Positions 1 through 7,883 of a stretch of DNA of 22,313 bases are shown piece by piece. The stretch spans positions 1 to 22,313 of the forward strand of contig CAJXBY010000023.1 in the NCBI GenBank assembly GCA_913051905.1, written 5' to 3'. The notes beneath the pieces are model-generated. The model was not told where the DNA came from. It made no database searches and worked only from the letters and a program-made list of their open reading frames with translations. The position numbers and the translations under genes were made by a program. Source of the DNA: an uncultured Gammaproteobacteria bacterium (GTDB taxonomy: Bacteria > Pseudomonadota > Gammaproteobacteria > Arenicellales > UBA868). Positions within the stretch are counted from its first letter, which is position 1; each line of letters begins with the position of its first letter.

Positions 1-590
1 CCGGTGTCGGCTCAGTGATCAACACCGCACGCATCGAAGCCGGATCCTCGGTAGCAGTCATCGGCTGCGGCGGCGTTGGACTGAATGCCGTCCAGGGCGC
101 GGTGCTCGCCGGTGCCGGGCAGATTATCGCGGTCGACCTGCTCGACAACAAGCTGGACTATGCCCGTGAATTCGGCGCCACCGATGTGGTGAACGGCGCC
201 AACGGTGATGCGGTCGAGCAAGTCATGGAACTGACCGGCCGGGGCGTGGATTATGCGTTCGAAGCCATCGGTAATACCCGGACCATCCACCAGGCCTACC
301 AGATGCTCGCCTCAGGTGGCACCGCCGTCGTGGTCGGCATGGCACCTGAAAATGATGAAGTGTCGATCAACGCCCTGTCATTTCCGCGGACTGAAAAGGC
401 CATTGTCGGCTCGTGGTACGGCGGCGCACGGCCCTGGGTCGACCTGCCGAGAATTACCGACCTCTACCTCAGCGGAAAGCTCAAGATCGACCCGCTGATC
501 AGCCGGACCTATTCTCTGGATGACATCAACATCGCCTATGATGCACTGGCCGCCGGCGAGGTCGCCCGCAGTATCATCTCGTTTGAATAG
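1..590 (+). CDS. Zinc-type alcohol dehydrogenase, MDR family (5'-truncated by window edge)
   Basis: This is the C-terminal part of a medium-chain (zinc-type) alcohol dehydrogenase. The frame is open from base 3 to the TAG at 588-590, giving about 195 residues of a protein that is usually 350-380 long. The NAD-binding Rossmann motif GCGGVGLNAVQGA is near the left end, preceded by GSVINTARIEAG, the linker that leads into the cofactor domain in this family. The acidic residue in IAVDLLDNKL, at the end of the second strand, suggests NAD rather than NADP. The catalytic zinc ligands lie in the missing N-terminal half, so the zinc requirement is inferred from the family. The closest-looking group is the one with S-(hydroxymethyl)glutathione and aryl-alcohol dehydrogenases, but the substrate cannot be read from this half. 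The monooxygenase gene starts 46 bases downstream on the same strand, so alcohol-to-ketone oxidation followed by Baeyer-Villiger oxidation is a plausible pairing. Confidence 0.9.
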   Translation, partial: GVGSVINTARIEAGSSVAVIGCGGVGLNAVQGAVLAGAGQIIAVDLLDNKLDYAREFGATDVVNGANGDAVEQVMELTGRGVDYAFEAIGNTRTIHQAYQMLASGGTAVVVGMAPENDEVSINALSFPRTEKAIVGSWYGGARPWVDLPRITDLYLSGKLKIDPLISRTYSLDDINIAYDALAAGEVARSIISFE

Positions 591-636
591 CTTGCGCGGG
601 TGCAGTTGAGCGCAGGATCAGCAGCCGAATTCAGCG

Positions 637-2322
637 ATGGTGTCATCACCGCAAGACAGCCCCGGCCCCCGGGGACAACACGTCGACGTTCTTGTCGTCG
701 GAGCGGGGTTCTCCGGTCTTTACCTGCTTCATCGCCTGCGTGGTGCCGGATTCAATGTCCGGGTTCTGGACAAGGCCGCAGACATCGGCGGCACTTGGTA
801 CTGGAACCGTTATCCCGGTGCGCGCTGCGACGTGGAAAGCATGCAGTACGCGTTCAGTTTCTGTCCCGAACTTGAACAGGAGTGGGTCTGGACCGAGAAA
901 TACGCCACCCAGCCAGAGATCCTGCACTACGCCAATCATGTGGCGGACCGATTCGACCTGCGCCCGGACATTCAGCTCAACACCACCGTACTGTCCGCCA
1001 CCTATGACGAGGACCACCAACGCTGGTCAATCGAGCTGGATGGCGGTGGACAGATGTCGGCAGATTTCTGCGTCATGGCAACCGGTTGTCTGTCGACCAC
1101 AAACACACCCGACTTCAATGGGCTCGACACCTTCACCGGACCCGTGTACCACACGGGCCAATGGCCGCATGAAGAGGTCGACTTCAGTGGCCAGCGTGTC
1201 GGAATCATCGGGACCGGATCGTCCGCCATACAGTCCATCCCGATCATTGCAAAACAGGCAGGTCATCTTTATGTTTTCCAGCGCACACCGCACTACACGG
1301 TGCCGGCCTGGAACCGGCCGTTGGCGAGTGACCCGGCAAGCCGACACTCTGGCAGGAAAGCCTACGGTTACGATGCTGACCTGACGATCGACGAGATCAA
1401 GGCGGATTACACCGGACTGCGGCAACGAGCGAGGAAAATGCTGAATGCCCTTGCGTTCATACCGAACCGGCAAACTGCACTGGAAGTCAGTGATGATCAG
1501 AGGCAGTCCGAATACGAACTCTGGTGGCAACGCGGTGGCGTACCGTTCCTTGGTGCTTATACCGATCTACTGAAAAATCGGGCATCCAATGAGACAGCCG
1601 CTGAATTCGTGCGACAAAAAATCCGGCAGACCGTCCAGGACCCGGTGGTCGCTGAAGCACTGCTGCCCACTTACACCATCGGCTGCAAACGACTGGCGGT
1701 AGACAGCGGCTACTACGAGACCTATAACCGCCCCAACGTCACCCTGGTGGATATCAGCGAGTCACCGATCGAAAAATTCACTCCGTCCGGTATTCGCGCG
1801 TTGGGCCGGGAATACGCTCTGGACTCGCTGATCATGGCAACCGGGTTCGATGCGATGACCGGCACCCTGCTGAAGATCGATATAAAGGGCCGGCGTGGAA
1901 TCTCACTGCGCGATAAGTGGGCGGATGGTCCGCGAAGTTATCTGGGCCTTGGCATCGCCGAATTTCCCAACCTCTTCACGATCACGGGCCCGGGCAGCCC
2001 CTCCGTACTGACCAACATGCTTCAGTCCATCGAACAGCACGTCGACTGGATCGTCGACTGTCTGAACTATCTGCGGGATCAGGAGATCAGCGAGATCGAA
2101 GCCACGCAGGCAGCTGAAGACGCCTGGGTCATCCACAATGATGAGGTGGCCGATGCCCATATCCGGAATTCCTGCAGTTCCTGGTATGTCGGCGCCAACA
2201 TTGAAGGTAAACCCAGAGTGTTCATGCCCTACGTCGGTGGATTTCCACGCTATGTGGAGACATGCAACGGGATCGCAGCCGACGGATACAGCGGATTCAC
2301 CTTGGGCTCAACCCCGCCCTGA
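637..2322 (+). CDS. Flavin Baeyer-Villiger monooxygenase (cyclohexanone monooxygenase-like)
   Basis: This is a 561-residue FAD- and NADPH-dependent monooxygenase that inserts oxygen next to a carbonyl, turning ketones into esters or lactones. The FAD Rossmann motif GAGFSG is at residues 22-27, followed by the class-typical GGTWYWNRYPGARCD from residue 51. The Baeyer-Villiger fingerprint F-x-G-x3-H-x3-W-P is complete at residues 166-177 (F166, G168, H172, W176, P177). The second Rossmann motif, GTGSSA, at residues 192-197, binds NADPH. The motif ATGFDAMTG near the C-terminal third is also typical, and the length matches type I enzymes of about 540-600 residues. The ATG at 637 is the first Met and has only a weak ribosome-binding site. 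It follows the alcohol dehydrogenase on the same strand and converges with the hydrolase gene. The natural ketone substrate is unknown. Confidence 0.93.
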   Translation: MVSSPQDSPGPRGQHVDVLVVGAGFSGLYLLHRLRGAGFNVRVLDKAADIGGTWYWNRYPGARCDVESMQYAFSFCPELEQEWVWTEKYATQPEILHYANHVADRFDLRPDIQLNTTVLSATYDEDHQRWSIELDGGGQMSADFCVMATGCLSTTNTPDFNGLDTFTGPVYHTGQWPHEEVDFSGQRVGIIGTGSSAIQSIPIIAKQAGHLYVFQRTPHYTVPAWNRPLASDPASRHSGRKAYGYDADLTIDEIKADYTGLRQRARKMLNALAFIPNRQTALEVSDDQRQSEYELWWQRGGVPFLGAYTDLLKNRASNETAAEFVRQKIRQTVQDPVVAEALLPTYTIGCKRLAVDSGYYETYNRPNVTLVDISESPIEKFTPSGIRALGREYALDSLIMATGFDAMTGTLLKIDIKGRRGISLRDKWADGPRSYLGLGIAEFPNLFTITGPGSPSVLTNMLQSIEQHVDWIVDCLNYLRDQEISEIEATQAAEDAWVIHNDEVADAHIRNSCSSWYVGANIEGKPRVFMPYVGGFPRYVETCNGIAADGYSGFTLGSTPP

Positions 2323-2361
2323 CCTCGGGACACCGGAGGTGCCGGCAAAGCATCGGGACGG

Positions 2362-3231
2362 CTAGAGGCCCATCTGCTGCAGAATTGCGCGGGTCAATGG
2401 GTCCCTAGCTTTAGCCAGGCGGTCGGTGATCGAGAAATGGTGATCGCCCGGTGTGGAGACGTATTCGGCCTGGATACGGTGTTGCCTGAGGTGTGCGGCA
2501 TAGGCCAGCGACTGCCAGTGAAAGAGGTCGGACTCGGCCGATCCGACTGCGAGGATCGATGGCGCCCGGGCGACCGGTGTCAATACCATGGGGCTCATCG
2601 CTTTCGCCTCCCTCGCTGTTAGGCGGATATCGCTCTGCAACTGAGAGTGGCGATGTGGCTCGATGTCAAACAACCCACTGAGGGGTGCGGTTCCACGAAT
2701 CAGGTCCCGGGGTAGACGCCCTTCCCGGGTCCAGTCGGTGGCAATCATCATCCCGGTCAGGTGGCCCCCCGCAGAATGCCCCGAGATATAGATATTTTTC
2801 CGATCCCCGTTGTACTGCCCGATGTTCCGGTAGACCCAGACGACCGCCGCCCGGATCTGGTCGACGATGTTGGTGATCCTGACATCGGGACACAGATCAT
2901 AATCAGTCAGAACCACGGTCGCGCCGGCTGTTACCATCGGACCTGCAATATGACTGTAGTGCGACTTACTGATTTCCCGGGCACGCCAGTATCCACCGTG
3001 AATGAAAATGTGCACCGGAGCACCTTTCTGCTCTGCCGGGAAGATATCCAGCACCTGCCTCGCCGACCGGCCATAGGAGACATCAGTCACGCAGGCCAGA
3101 TTCCGGCGTGCCCGCGCACTGCGCTGAGCCGATTTGCTTACATACTGATCGACATTTTTGACCGTGAGCCGCGGCAAATACTGAAAGTTGATATCTTCAA
3201 TCTGTGCCGGGGTCAGTTTCTGTCTAGCCAT
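2362..3231 (-). CDS. Alpha/beta hydrolase, kynurenine formamidase/BD-FAE-like
   Basis: This is a 289-residue alpha/beta-hydrolase. The oxyanion-hole motif HGGYW is at residues 78-82. The nucleophile elbow GHSAGG is at residues 151-156, with Ser153 as nucleophile. An acid in SAESD (D235 is the best candidate) and a histidine in GDHHF (264-265) would complete the triad. HGGYW with GHSAGGH is typical of arylformamidases (N-formylkynurenine to kynurenine) and related small esterases of the hormone-sensitive-lipase side of the superfamily. There is no signal peptide, so it should be cytoplasmic. The ATG at 3231 has a clear GGAGAG ribosome-binding site about 6 bases upstream. No kynureninase or tryptophan dioxygenase is nearby, so kynurenine formamidase is only one option; another ester or amide hydrolase is equally possible. 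It is divergent from the dehydratase gene (83-base gap) and convergent with the monooxygenase. Confidence 0.85.
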   Translation of the reverse strand: MARQKLTPAQIEDINFQYLPRLTVKNVDQYVSKSAQRSARARRNLACVTDVSYGRSARQVLDIFPAEQKGAPVHIFIHGGYWRAREISKSHYSHIAGPMVTAGATVVLTDYDLCPDVRITNIVDQIRAAVVWVYRNIGQYNGDRKNIYISGHSAGGHLTGMMIATDWTREGRLPRDLIRGTAPLSGLFDIEPHRHSQLQSDIRLTAREAKAMSPMVLTPVARAPSILAVGSAESDLFHWQSLAYAAHLRQHRIQAEYVSTPGDHHFSITDRLAKARDPLTRAILQQMGL

Positions 3232-3314
3232 GGGTTCTCTCCGGGGTTACGGTCGACACGAATTGTGCTGCAATTCACCCTAGATTAACGCCACGCGAGC
3301 AAGGATAGAACCCC

Positions 3315-4289
3315 ATGGAACCCCATGCGCCCATCACCCTGGAAGAAGTCCAGCAAGCCCAACTGCGCATCAAGGATGCGACGATCCGTACGCCGCTGGT
3401 GCGCCTAAACGTGGATGATCCCGACAGGGAGATCTATCTCAAGCTGGAGAACCTGCAACCGATCGGATCTTTCAAGCTACGCGGTGCGCTCAACGCCATG
3501 CGCGCGGCCGATCCGGACACACTGAAAGATGGTGTCTGGACCGCCAGCGCCGGCAACATGGCGCAGGGCGTGGCCTGGGGAGCACGCCGGCTAGGCATCA
3601 AATGTACAGTGGTGGTGCCAGACAACGCAGCAACTGCCAAACTCAATGCGATCACCGAGCTGGGTGCCAGCATTATCAAGATCCACCCTGCAGAGTGGTT
3701 CGATCTGGTTCTGCACCGCCACCAATATCCGGGGTTGTCGGGCCTGTTCATTCACCCGGCGAGCGACCGACGGGTCATGGCTGGACAGGGCACCATCGGC
3801 GTTGAGATAGTGGAAGACCTGCCTGATGTGGATGCGGTAGTGACGCCCTTTGGTGCCGGCGGTCTGACCGCGGGGGTCGCCTCTGCGGTGCAGGCGCTCA
3901 AACCCGAAACAAGGCGTTACGCCTGCGAACTGGAGACCGGCGCCCCGCTGGCACCGTCACTGGAGGCCGGCGAACCCGTAACTATTGAAACGCGTCCCGC
4001 CCCAGGCTTCGCCACTGGTTTCAGCGGGGCGCCGACGGTCGCAGCCGAGATGTGGCCTATTCTCAGCCAGGTCGTCGACGGCTCGCTGGTCATGTCGGTA
4101 GCCGACCTGGTCTCTGCTATACGGCTGCTGGTGGAACGCAATCACGTAGTGGCCGAGGGTGCCGGTGCTGCTGCCGTGGCGTCGGCACTGGCTGGCGGTG
4201 CAGGACACGGCAGAATTGCCTGCGTTGTGTCAGGCGGGCACATCGACCCGAATCAACTCATCGAGATACTCGGCGGCGAGGTGATGTGA
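3315..4289 (+). CDS. Threonine/serine dehydratase-like PLP enzyme (fold type II)
   Basis: This is a 324-residue fold-type-II PLP enzyme of the threonine/serine dehydratase group, which deaminates a hydroxy-amino acid to a 2-oxo acid. The Schiff-base lysine is K54 in SFKLRGA. The substrate loop is SAGNMAQGVAWGA and the phosphate-binding turn is GAGGLTAGVA. The length matches catabolic enzymes that lack the C-terminal ACT regulatory domain of biosynthetic IlvA, so no isoleucine feedback is expected. Near the C-terminus the motif is SGGHID, where most relatives have SGGN and a following I/V-D; the His may alter how the pyridine ring is held. Hydroxyaspartate or hydroxy-ectoine-type dehydratases are alternative members of the same fold. 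The ATG at 3315 follows an AAGGAT ribosome-binding site. It is convergent with the aminotransferase (34-base gap) and divergent from the hydrolase. Confidence 0.87.
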   Translation: MEPHAPITLEEVQQAQLRIKDATIRTPLVRLNVDDPDREIYLKLENLQPIGSFKLRGALNAMRAADPDTLKDGVWTASAGNMAQGVAWGARRLGIKCTVVVPDNAATAKLNAITELGASIIKIHPAEWFDLVLHRHQYPGLSGLFIHPASDRRVMAGQGTIGVEIVEDLPDVDAVVTPFGAGGLTAGVASAVQALKPETRRYACELETGAPLAPSLEAGEPVTIETRPAPGFATGFSGAPTVAAEMWPILSQVVDGSLVMSVADLVSAIRLLVERNHVVAEGAGAAAVASALAGGAGHGRIACVVSGGHIDPNQLIEILGGEVM

Positions 4290-4323
4290 GCGCTCGGTCT
4301 CCTGTTTTCCGCCAACCGCACCT

Positions 4324-5667
4324 TCACAGGCGGGAGACAGCCTGCTCGAACGCATCCAGACACTCGTCTACGACAGCCTCATCCATCGCGGTCGATAGAC
4401 AGCTCAAACCACGGTGAGAGATGATCACGCCGGCTTCCAAGAGCCGGCTCTGCAGCCGATCAAGCCACTGATTGGCCTGCGGATCAGTCGGAAGACTGCG
4501 ATAGTTCTCGATCGGCTGGTCGGTGGGCACGATCTGAAACAGCGACCCGTCACCCGTGGCCTGGCCGCACTGATGACCTGCCTGAAACACAGCATTGATC
4601 CCCCTGCGCATGCGCTCGCCCAGCGCATCCAGTCTCGCAAATGCCTTCGCATTCAGTTTGCCGAGCGTGGCAAGTCCCGCAGCTGCTGAGAGTGGATTAC
4701 CGCTGTAGGTGCCCCCGGACAGCACCATGTTCGCACCCGCATCGGGCCTCAGCAGGCTGAGCACGTCGGCCCGGCCACCGACTGCACCGATCGGGATACC
4801 GCCGCCAATGATCTTGCCGAAGGTAGTCAGGTCCGGTGACCCGCCGTAACGGCCCTGAGCACCGTCTGGTCCTAAGCGGAAGGCAATCACTTCATCGAAG
4901 ACCAGCAGTACGCCGTACTGGCGGGTGATCTCGCGGAGGAACTCATAGAAGCCCGGCTCGGGCTGTGCCATACCTGATTTGTTCGACAGGGGTTCCACCA
5001 AAAGCGCGGCCAACCGGTGTCCGTGCTTTTCGAAGAGCTGCTCTACTCTGGCGCGGTCGTTGAAAGGCAGGATCACCACTTCGTCAGCCACAGCCGGTGA
5101 CAGGCCGCCTGAACTTGGAACACTGTTGGGTGAGCCCGAATTACCCCAGTTAGTCGGTGTAGAGCCAACGCCCATCTGCACGTAATCGTAGTAGCCATGA
5201 TACGCCCCTTCGAACTTGGCAACAGCGTGGCGGCCGGTAAAAGAGCGGGCGAGTTTGATCGCCATCATCACGGCTTCCGTACCCGAGCTTCGAAAGTGGA
5301 TGCTCTCCACAGACGGGACACGATCGATCATCGTGCAGGCGAGATTCACCTCGGGCTCTGATGGTTCCGAGAAGCTCACACCGCGCTGAGCCTGGTCAAT
5401 CACCGCGGCCGTAACATCGGCATCGCAGTGACCGTGGATCAGTGCCGTCATGTTGTTCAGACAGTCGATTCGCTCATCGCCGTCGACATCGGTCAGCCGG
5501 CATCCGGCACCGCTGTGCGCATAGATCGGATAGGGTTCAAACACGTAATGGAGTCTGGATGTGCCGGCAGGTATTACGCGGCTTGCCTCGCCATGCAGTC
5601 GCCGGGTCGCAGAATCGCGCTCCAGATATCGGTCCTTGTCGTGTCGCGGCTTGAGTTGCGTCGCCAT
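4324..5667 (-). CDS. Class III aminotransferase, glutamate-1-semialdehyde aminomutase-like
   Basis: This is a 447-residue PLP-dependent class III aminotransferase. The PLP lysine is K285 in TTFGKIIGGGIPIGAVGG. D258 of LLVFDEVIAFR should hold the pyridine nitrogen, and FRSSGTEAVMMAIKLAR (from residue 125) forms the phosphate/cofactor turn. The pattern is closest to glutamate-1-semialdehyde 2,1-aminomutase, but the surrounding residues (RLGPDGAQGRYGGSPD) and an extended N-terminus differ from the housekeeping HemL. There is no other heme-pathway gene around. It is more likely a catabolic or specialised aminotransferase; the substrate is unknown. The ATG at 5667 has a strong GAGGAG ribosome-binding site. 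It is divergent from larC across a 144-171-base region and convergent with the dehydratase. Both neighbours are PLP enzymes, so they might work on related amino acids, but opposite strands argue against co-transcription. Confidence 0.87.
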   Translation of the reverse strand: MATQLKPRHDKDRYLERDSATRRLHGEASRVIPAGTSRLHYVFEPYPIYAHSGAGCRLTDVDGDERIDCLNNMTALIHGHCDADVTAAVIDQAQRGVSFSEPSEPEVNLACTMIDRVPSVESIHFRSSGTEAVMMAIKLARSFTGRHAVAKFEGAYHGYYDYVQMGVGSTPTNWGNSGSPNSVPSSGGLSPAVADEVVILPFNDRARVEQLFEKHGHRLAALLVEPLSNKSGMAQPEPGFYEFLREITRQYGVLLVFDEVIAFRLGPDGAQGRYGGSPDLTTFGKIIGGGIPIGAVGGRADVLSLLRPDAGANMVLSGGTYSGNPLSAAAGLATLGKLNAKAFARLDALGERMRRGINAVFQAGHQCGQATGDGSLFQIVPTDQPIENYRSLPTDPQANQWLDRLQSRLLEAGVIISHRGLSCLSTAMDEAVVDECLDAFEQAVSRL

Positions 5668-5702
5668 ATTTTCTCCTCGTGTAGTGAGTCCGGACGACCT
5701 AC

Positions 5703-5779
5703 CAGCTTTTTTACTGTCCGGTCAGCTTTTCTGTGGCTTCAGTGCAATACCGGTCAGGCCGGGCGTTAACAAATTTAAC
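5703..5779. promoter_or_regulatory. Divergent intergenic region with direct and inverted repeats upstream of larC
   Basis: The gap between the aminotransferase and larC holds two features. The octamer CAGCTTTT occurs twice, at 5703-5710 and 5723-5730, exactly 20 bases apart, which is close to two helical turns. An inverted repeat GTTAA-N5-TTAAC lies at 5765-5779 in the only A/T-rich stretch of the region. Both are seen directly. Their use as operators or promoter parts for either divergent gene is inference, and no consensus -35/-10 pair stands out. No known nickel-regulator (NikR) site is recognised. Confidence 0.25.
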
Positions 5780-5838
5780 TCACCTGGCAACTGCAGCACA
5801 AACCAGCCGAAATGGTTCGTGTAGTATGCTTCACCCAG

Positions 5839-7071
5839 ATGCCTCATCAATCCCCAATACACCTTCACCTTGATGCTGTCGGCGGCGTGGCCGGAGACAT
5901 GTTTGTCGCAGCGCTGCTGGATGCTGCGCCTGATCTTGAAGCCGAATTACTGCGTGCCCTCGACCAGGCGGGTCTCAATACGCTGGTCCGCGTACAGCGC
6001 TTCGACCACGATGACGGCACCCTGACCGGATCGAAGGTCAGCGTGACACCCGTCTCCGATGCGGCGCAGAATGACAGCGTGCCCGCCGGGGAGAGATCAC
6101 ATGCCCACACGCACCGCAGTTGGCGAGACATCAGGCAGCTGCTCATGGATGCCGACCTGCCTGAGGGTGCGAGAACCCGATGTCTGGAAATTTTTCTGCA
6201 GCTGGCCGAGGCCGAGGCCGAGGTGCACGGCACGACCGTTGATGAGGTCTCTTTTCATGAAGTCGGTGCCTGGGACTCTATCGCCGACATCGTCATGGCG
6301 GGCTGGCTGATCGATCGTCTCGTTATCAGAAGCTGTTCCGCTTCCAGCCTGCCCATGGGCCGTGGCCTGGTCGAGACGGCCCACGGCCGACTACCGGTAC
6401 CCACACCGGCCACCACGCTGCTGCTGAAAAACATGCCGCTCGTCGACGACGGACTCGATGGCGAACGCATCACACCCACGGGCGCCGCCATTCTGAAGCA
6501 CCTGGACCCGGTCTTCACGGCCCAGGCTCTGCCCCGCATCCTCCAGGGTCATGGCATCGGTTTCGGCAACCGGGAGTTTCCGGGAGTCAGCAACATTCTG
6601 CGGGCCGTGATTTACACCGGTGCCGACTCCGCCCATACACAGGAACAGGTCGCGCTGCTCGAATTCGAAGTCGACGATCAGACGCCTGAAGACCTGGCGG
6701 TGGGACTCGAACACCTGCGCCGTGCTGAAGGCGTGATCGATGTTGTGCAGTCCACAGTCGCGGGGAAAAAGAACCGCCTGTTGCTGCGCGTGCAGATCAT
6801 CGCATCACCCGCCCGCATTGACGATATTCTCGCGCGCTGCTTCGTCGAGACGACGACGCTGGGGGTCCGATGGCACCTGGTACACCGTGCTGTCCTGGAG
6901 CGGTCGACAGAGAGCCGTCTGATCGATGATCATAAGATTCGTGTCAAACACGCCACCCGGCCTGAAGGTCAATCGACCGCCAAGGCGGAGATGGACGACC
7001 TGGCCGGAGCCGGCGGACACCAGCAGCGGCAACGACTGCGACGACATGTCGAGACGGAACCTGACGTTTGA
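5839..7071 (+). CDS. larC: LarC, nickel insertion protein of NPN cofactor synthesis
   Basis: LarC is the CTP-dependent nickel insertase (cyclometallase) that loads Ni into the pyridinium bisthiocarboxylic mononucleotide to complete the nickel-pincer cofactor of LarA. The N-terminal motif LDAVGGVAGDMFVAALLD matches the family's hallmark near residue 11. A histidine-rich segment, HAHTHRSWRDI, and the family motif SFHEVGAWDSIADIV follow. The C-terminal domain carries TPEDLAVGLEHL and TTLGVRWHLVHRAVLERS. Length is about 410 residues, normal for an unsplit LarC. Lactobacillus plantarum joins larC1 and larC2 by a ribosomal frameshift; here one frame covers both halves. An upstream in-frame ATG at 5812 would add nine residues, but family alignment favours 5839. 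Neither start has a good ribosome-binding site. It overlaps larE by four bases. Confidence 0.93.
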   Translation: MPHQSPIHLHLDAVGGVAGDMFVAALLDAAPDLEAELLRALDQAGLNTLVRVQRFDHDDGTLTGSKVSVTPVSDAAQNDSVPAGERSHAHTHRSWRDIRQLLMDADLPEGARTRCLEIFLQLAEAEAEVHGTTVDEVSFHEVGAWDSIADIVMAGWLIDRLVIRSCSASSLPMGRGLVETAHGRLPVPTPATTLLLKNMPLVDDGLDGERITPTGAAILKHLDPVFTAQALPRILQGHGIGFGNREFPGVSNILRAVIYTGADSAHTQEQVALLEFEVDDQTPEDLAVGLEHLRRAEGVIDVVQSTVAGKKNRLLLRVQIIASPARIDDILARCFVETTTLGVRWHLVHRAVLERSTESRLIDDHKIRVKHATRPEGQSTAKAEMDDLAGAGGHQQRQRLRRHVETEPDV

Positions 7072-7874
7072 AGACAGACTGCGTTCTCCTGAGACTTGAA
7101 CAGGCCATCCGATCCGCCGGCCGGTCGGCGGTGGCTGTCAGCGGCGGTGTGGACAGCATGACACTCGCGGTCGCGGCGCATCGCCAAGCCCCGGGCGAAG
7201 TGGAGATGTTCCACGCCGTCTCCCCCGCCGTGCCGCCGATCGCCACAGACCGCGTTCGGACCTATGCGTTACAGGAAGGATGGCAACTGACAGTCGTCGA
7301 TGCCGGTGAATTCTCCGATGACCGGTACCGCTCGAACCCCGTCGACCGCTGTTTCTTCTGCAAGACCCATCTTTATGGCTGCATGACCAGTCGCACAGAA
7401 CGGACGCTGCTCTCGGGTGCCAATACCGATGATCTGGGTGACTACCGGCCGGGGTTGAAGGCTGCCGCAGAGCACGGCGTCCGCCACCCGTACATCGAGG
7501 CCGATATCTGCAAACAGGACGTCCGTGCGCTTGCCCATCATCTGGGACTCGAAGACATCGCGGAACTGCCGGCTGCGCCGTGCCTTTCGAGCCGCGTCGA
7601 AACCGGAATCCGCATCGATCCGGTGCAGCTACTGAACATCAATGCCGTTGAAAACCTCATCCGCGAGCGCCTGGCGCCAGACACCGTGCGCTGCCGCCTG
7701 CGTCACTCCGGCATCGTCATTGAACTGGATGCCAAAAGCCTTGAAGCGCTGGACGTTGCACAGCGGGAGGACCTCAGCCGCTCTATCGCCGGCAGGTTCG
7801 AAGCAACCAATCCGGACATTGCTGTCGAGTTTGCACCCTACCGCATGGGCAGTGCGTTCCTGACCGGGGCCTGA
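7068..7874 (+). CDS. larE: LarE, sulfur transferase of NPN cofactor synthesis
   Basis: LarE is the PP-loop ATP-dependent sulfur transferase that turns the two carboxylates of the LarB product into thiocarboxylates. The PP-loop SGGVDS is at residues 25-30, SGANTDDLGDYRPGL at about 116-130, and PAAPCLSSRV at 168-177. C172 aligns with the sacrificial cysteine (Cys176) of the L. plantarum enzyme. C95 and C98 form a CFFC pair; with C172 they give the three-cysteine set reported in LarE homologues that carry a [4Fe-4S] cluster and can act catalytically rather than giving up their own cysteine. Length is 268 residues, normal for the family. The start is TTG at 7068, overlapping the larC TGA as TTGA, which implies translational coupling. 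larB starts 9 bases after the stop. Confidence 0.93.
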   Translation: MKTDCVLLRLEQAIRSAGRSAVAVSGGVDSMTLAVAAHRQAPGEVEMFHAVSPAVPPIATDRVRTYALQEGWQLTVVDAGEFSDDRYRSNPVDRCFFCKTHLYGCMTSRTERTLLSGANTDDLGDYRPGLKAAAEHGVRHPYIEADICKQDVRALAHHLGLEDIAELPAAPCLSSRVETGIRIDPVQLLNINAVENLIRERLAPDTVRCRLRHSGIVIELDAKSLEALDVAQREDLSRSIAGRFEATNPDIAVEFAPYRMGSAFLTGA

Positions 7875-7883
7875 CAGAGAGTC

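Noticed and set aside
2761..3288. Plus-strand open frame opposite the alpha/beta hydrolase
   Set aside because: The minus-strand gene has full catalytic motifs and a ribosome-binding site; the opposite frame has none.
4324..5667. Calling the aminotransferase HemL
   Set aside because: The sequence differs around the active site and there is no heme context; a general class III call is safer.
5839..7071. Programmed frameshift in larC, as in L. plantarum
   Set aside because: One continuous frame covers both the N-terminal and C-terminal LarC parts, so no frameshift is needed.
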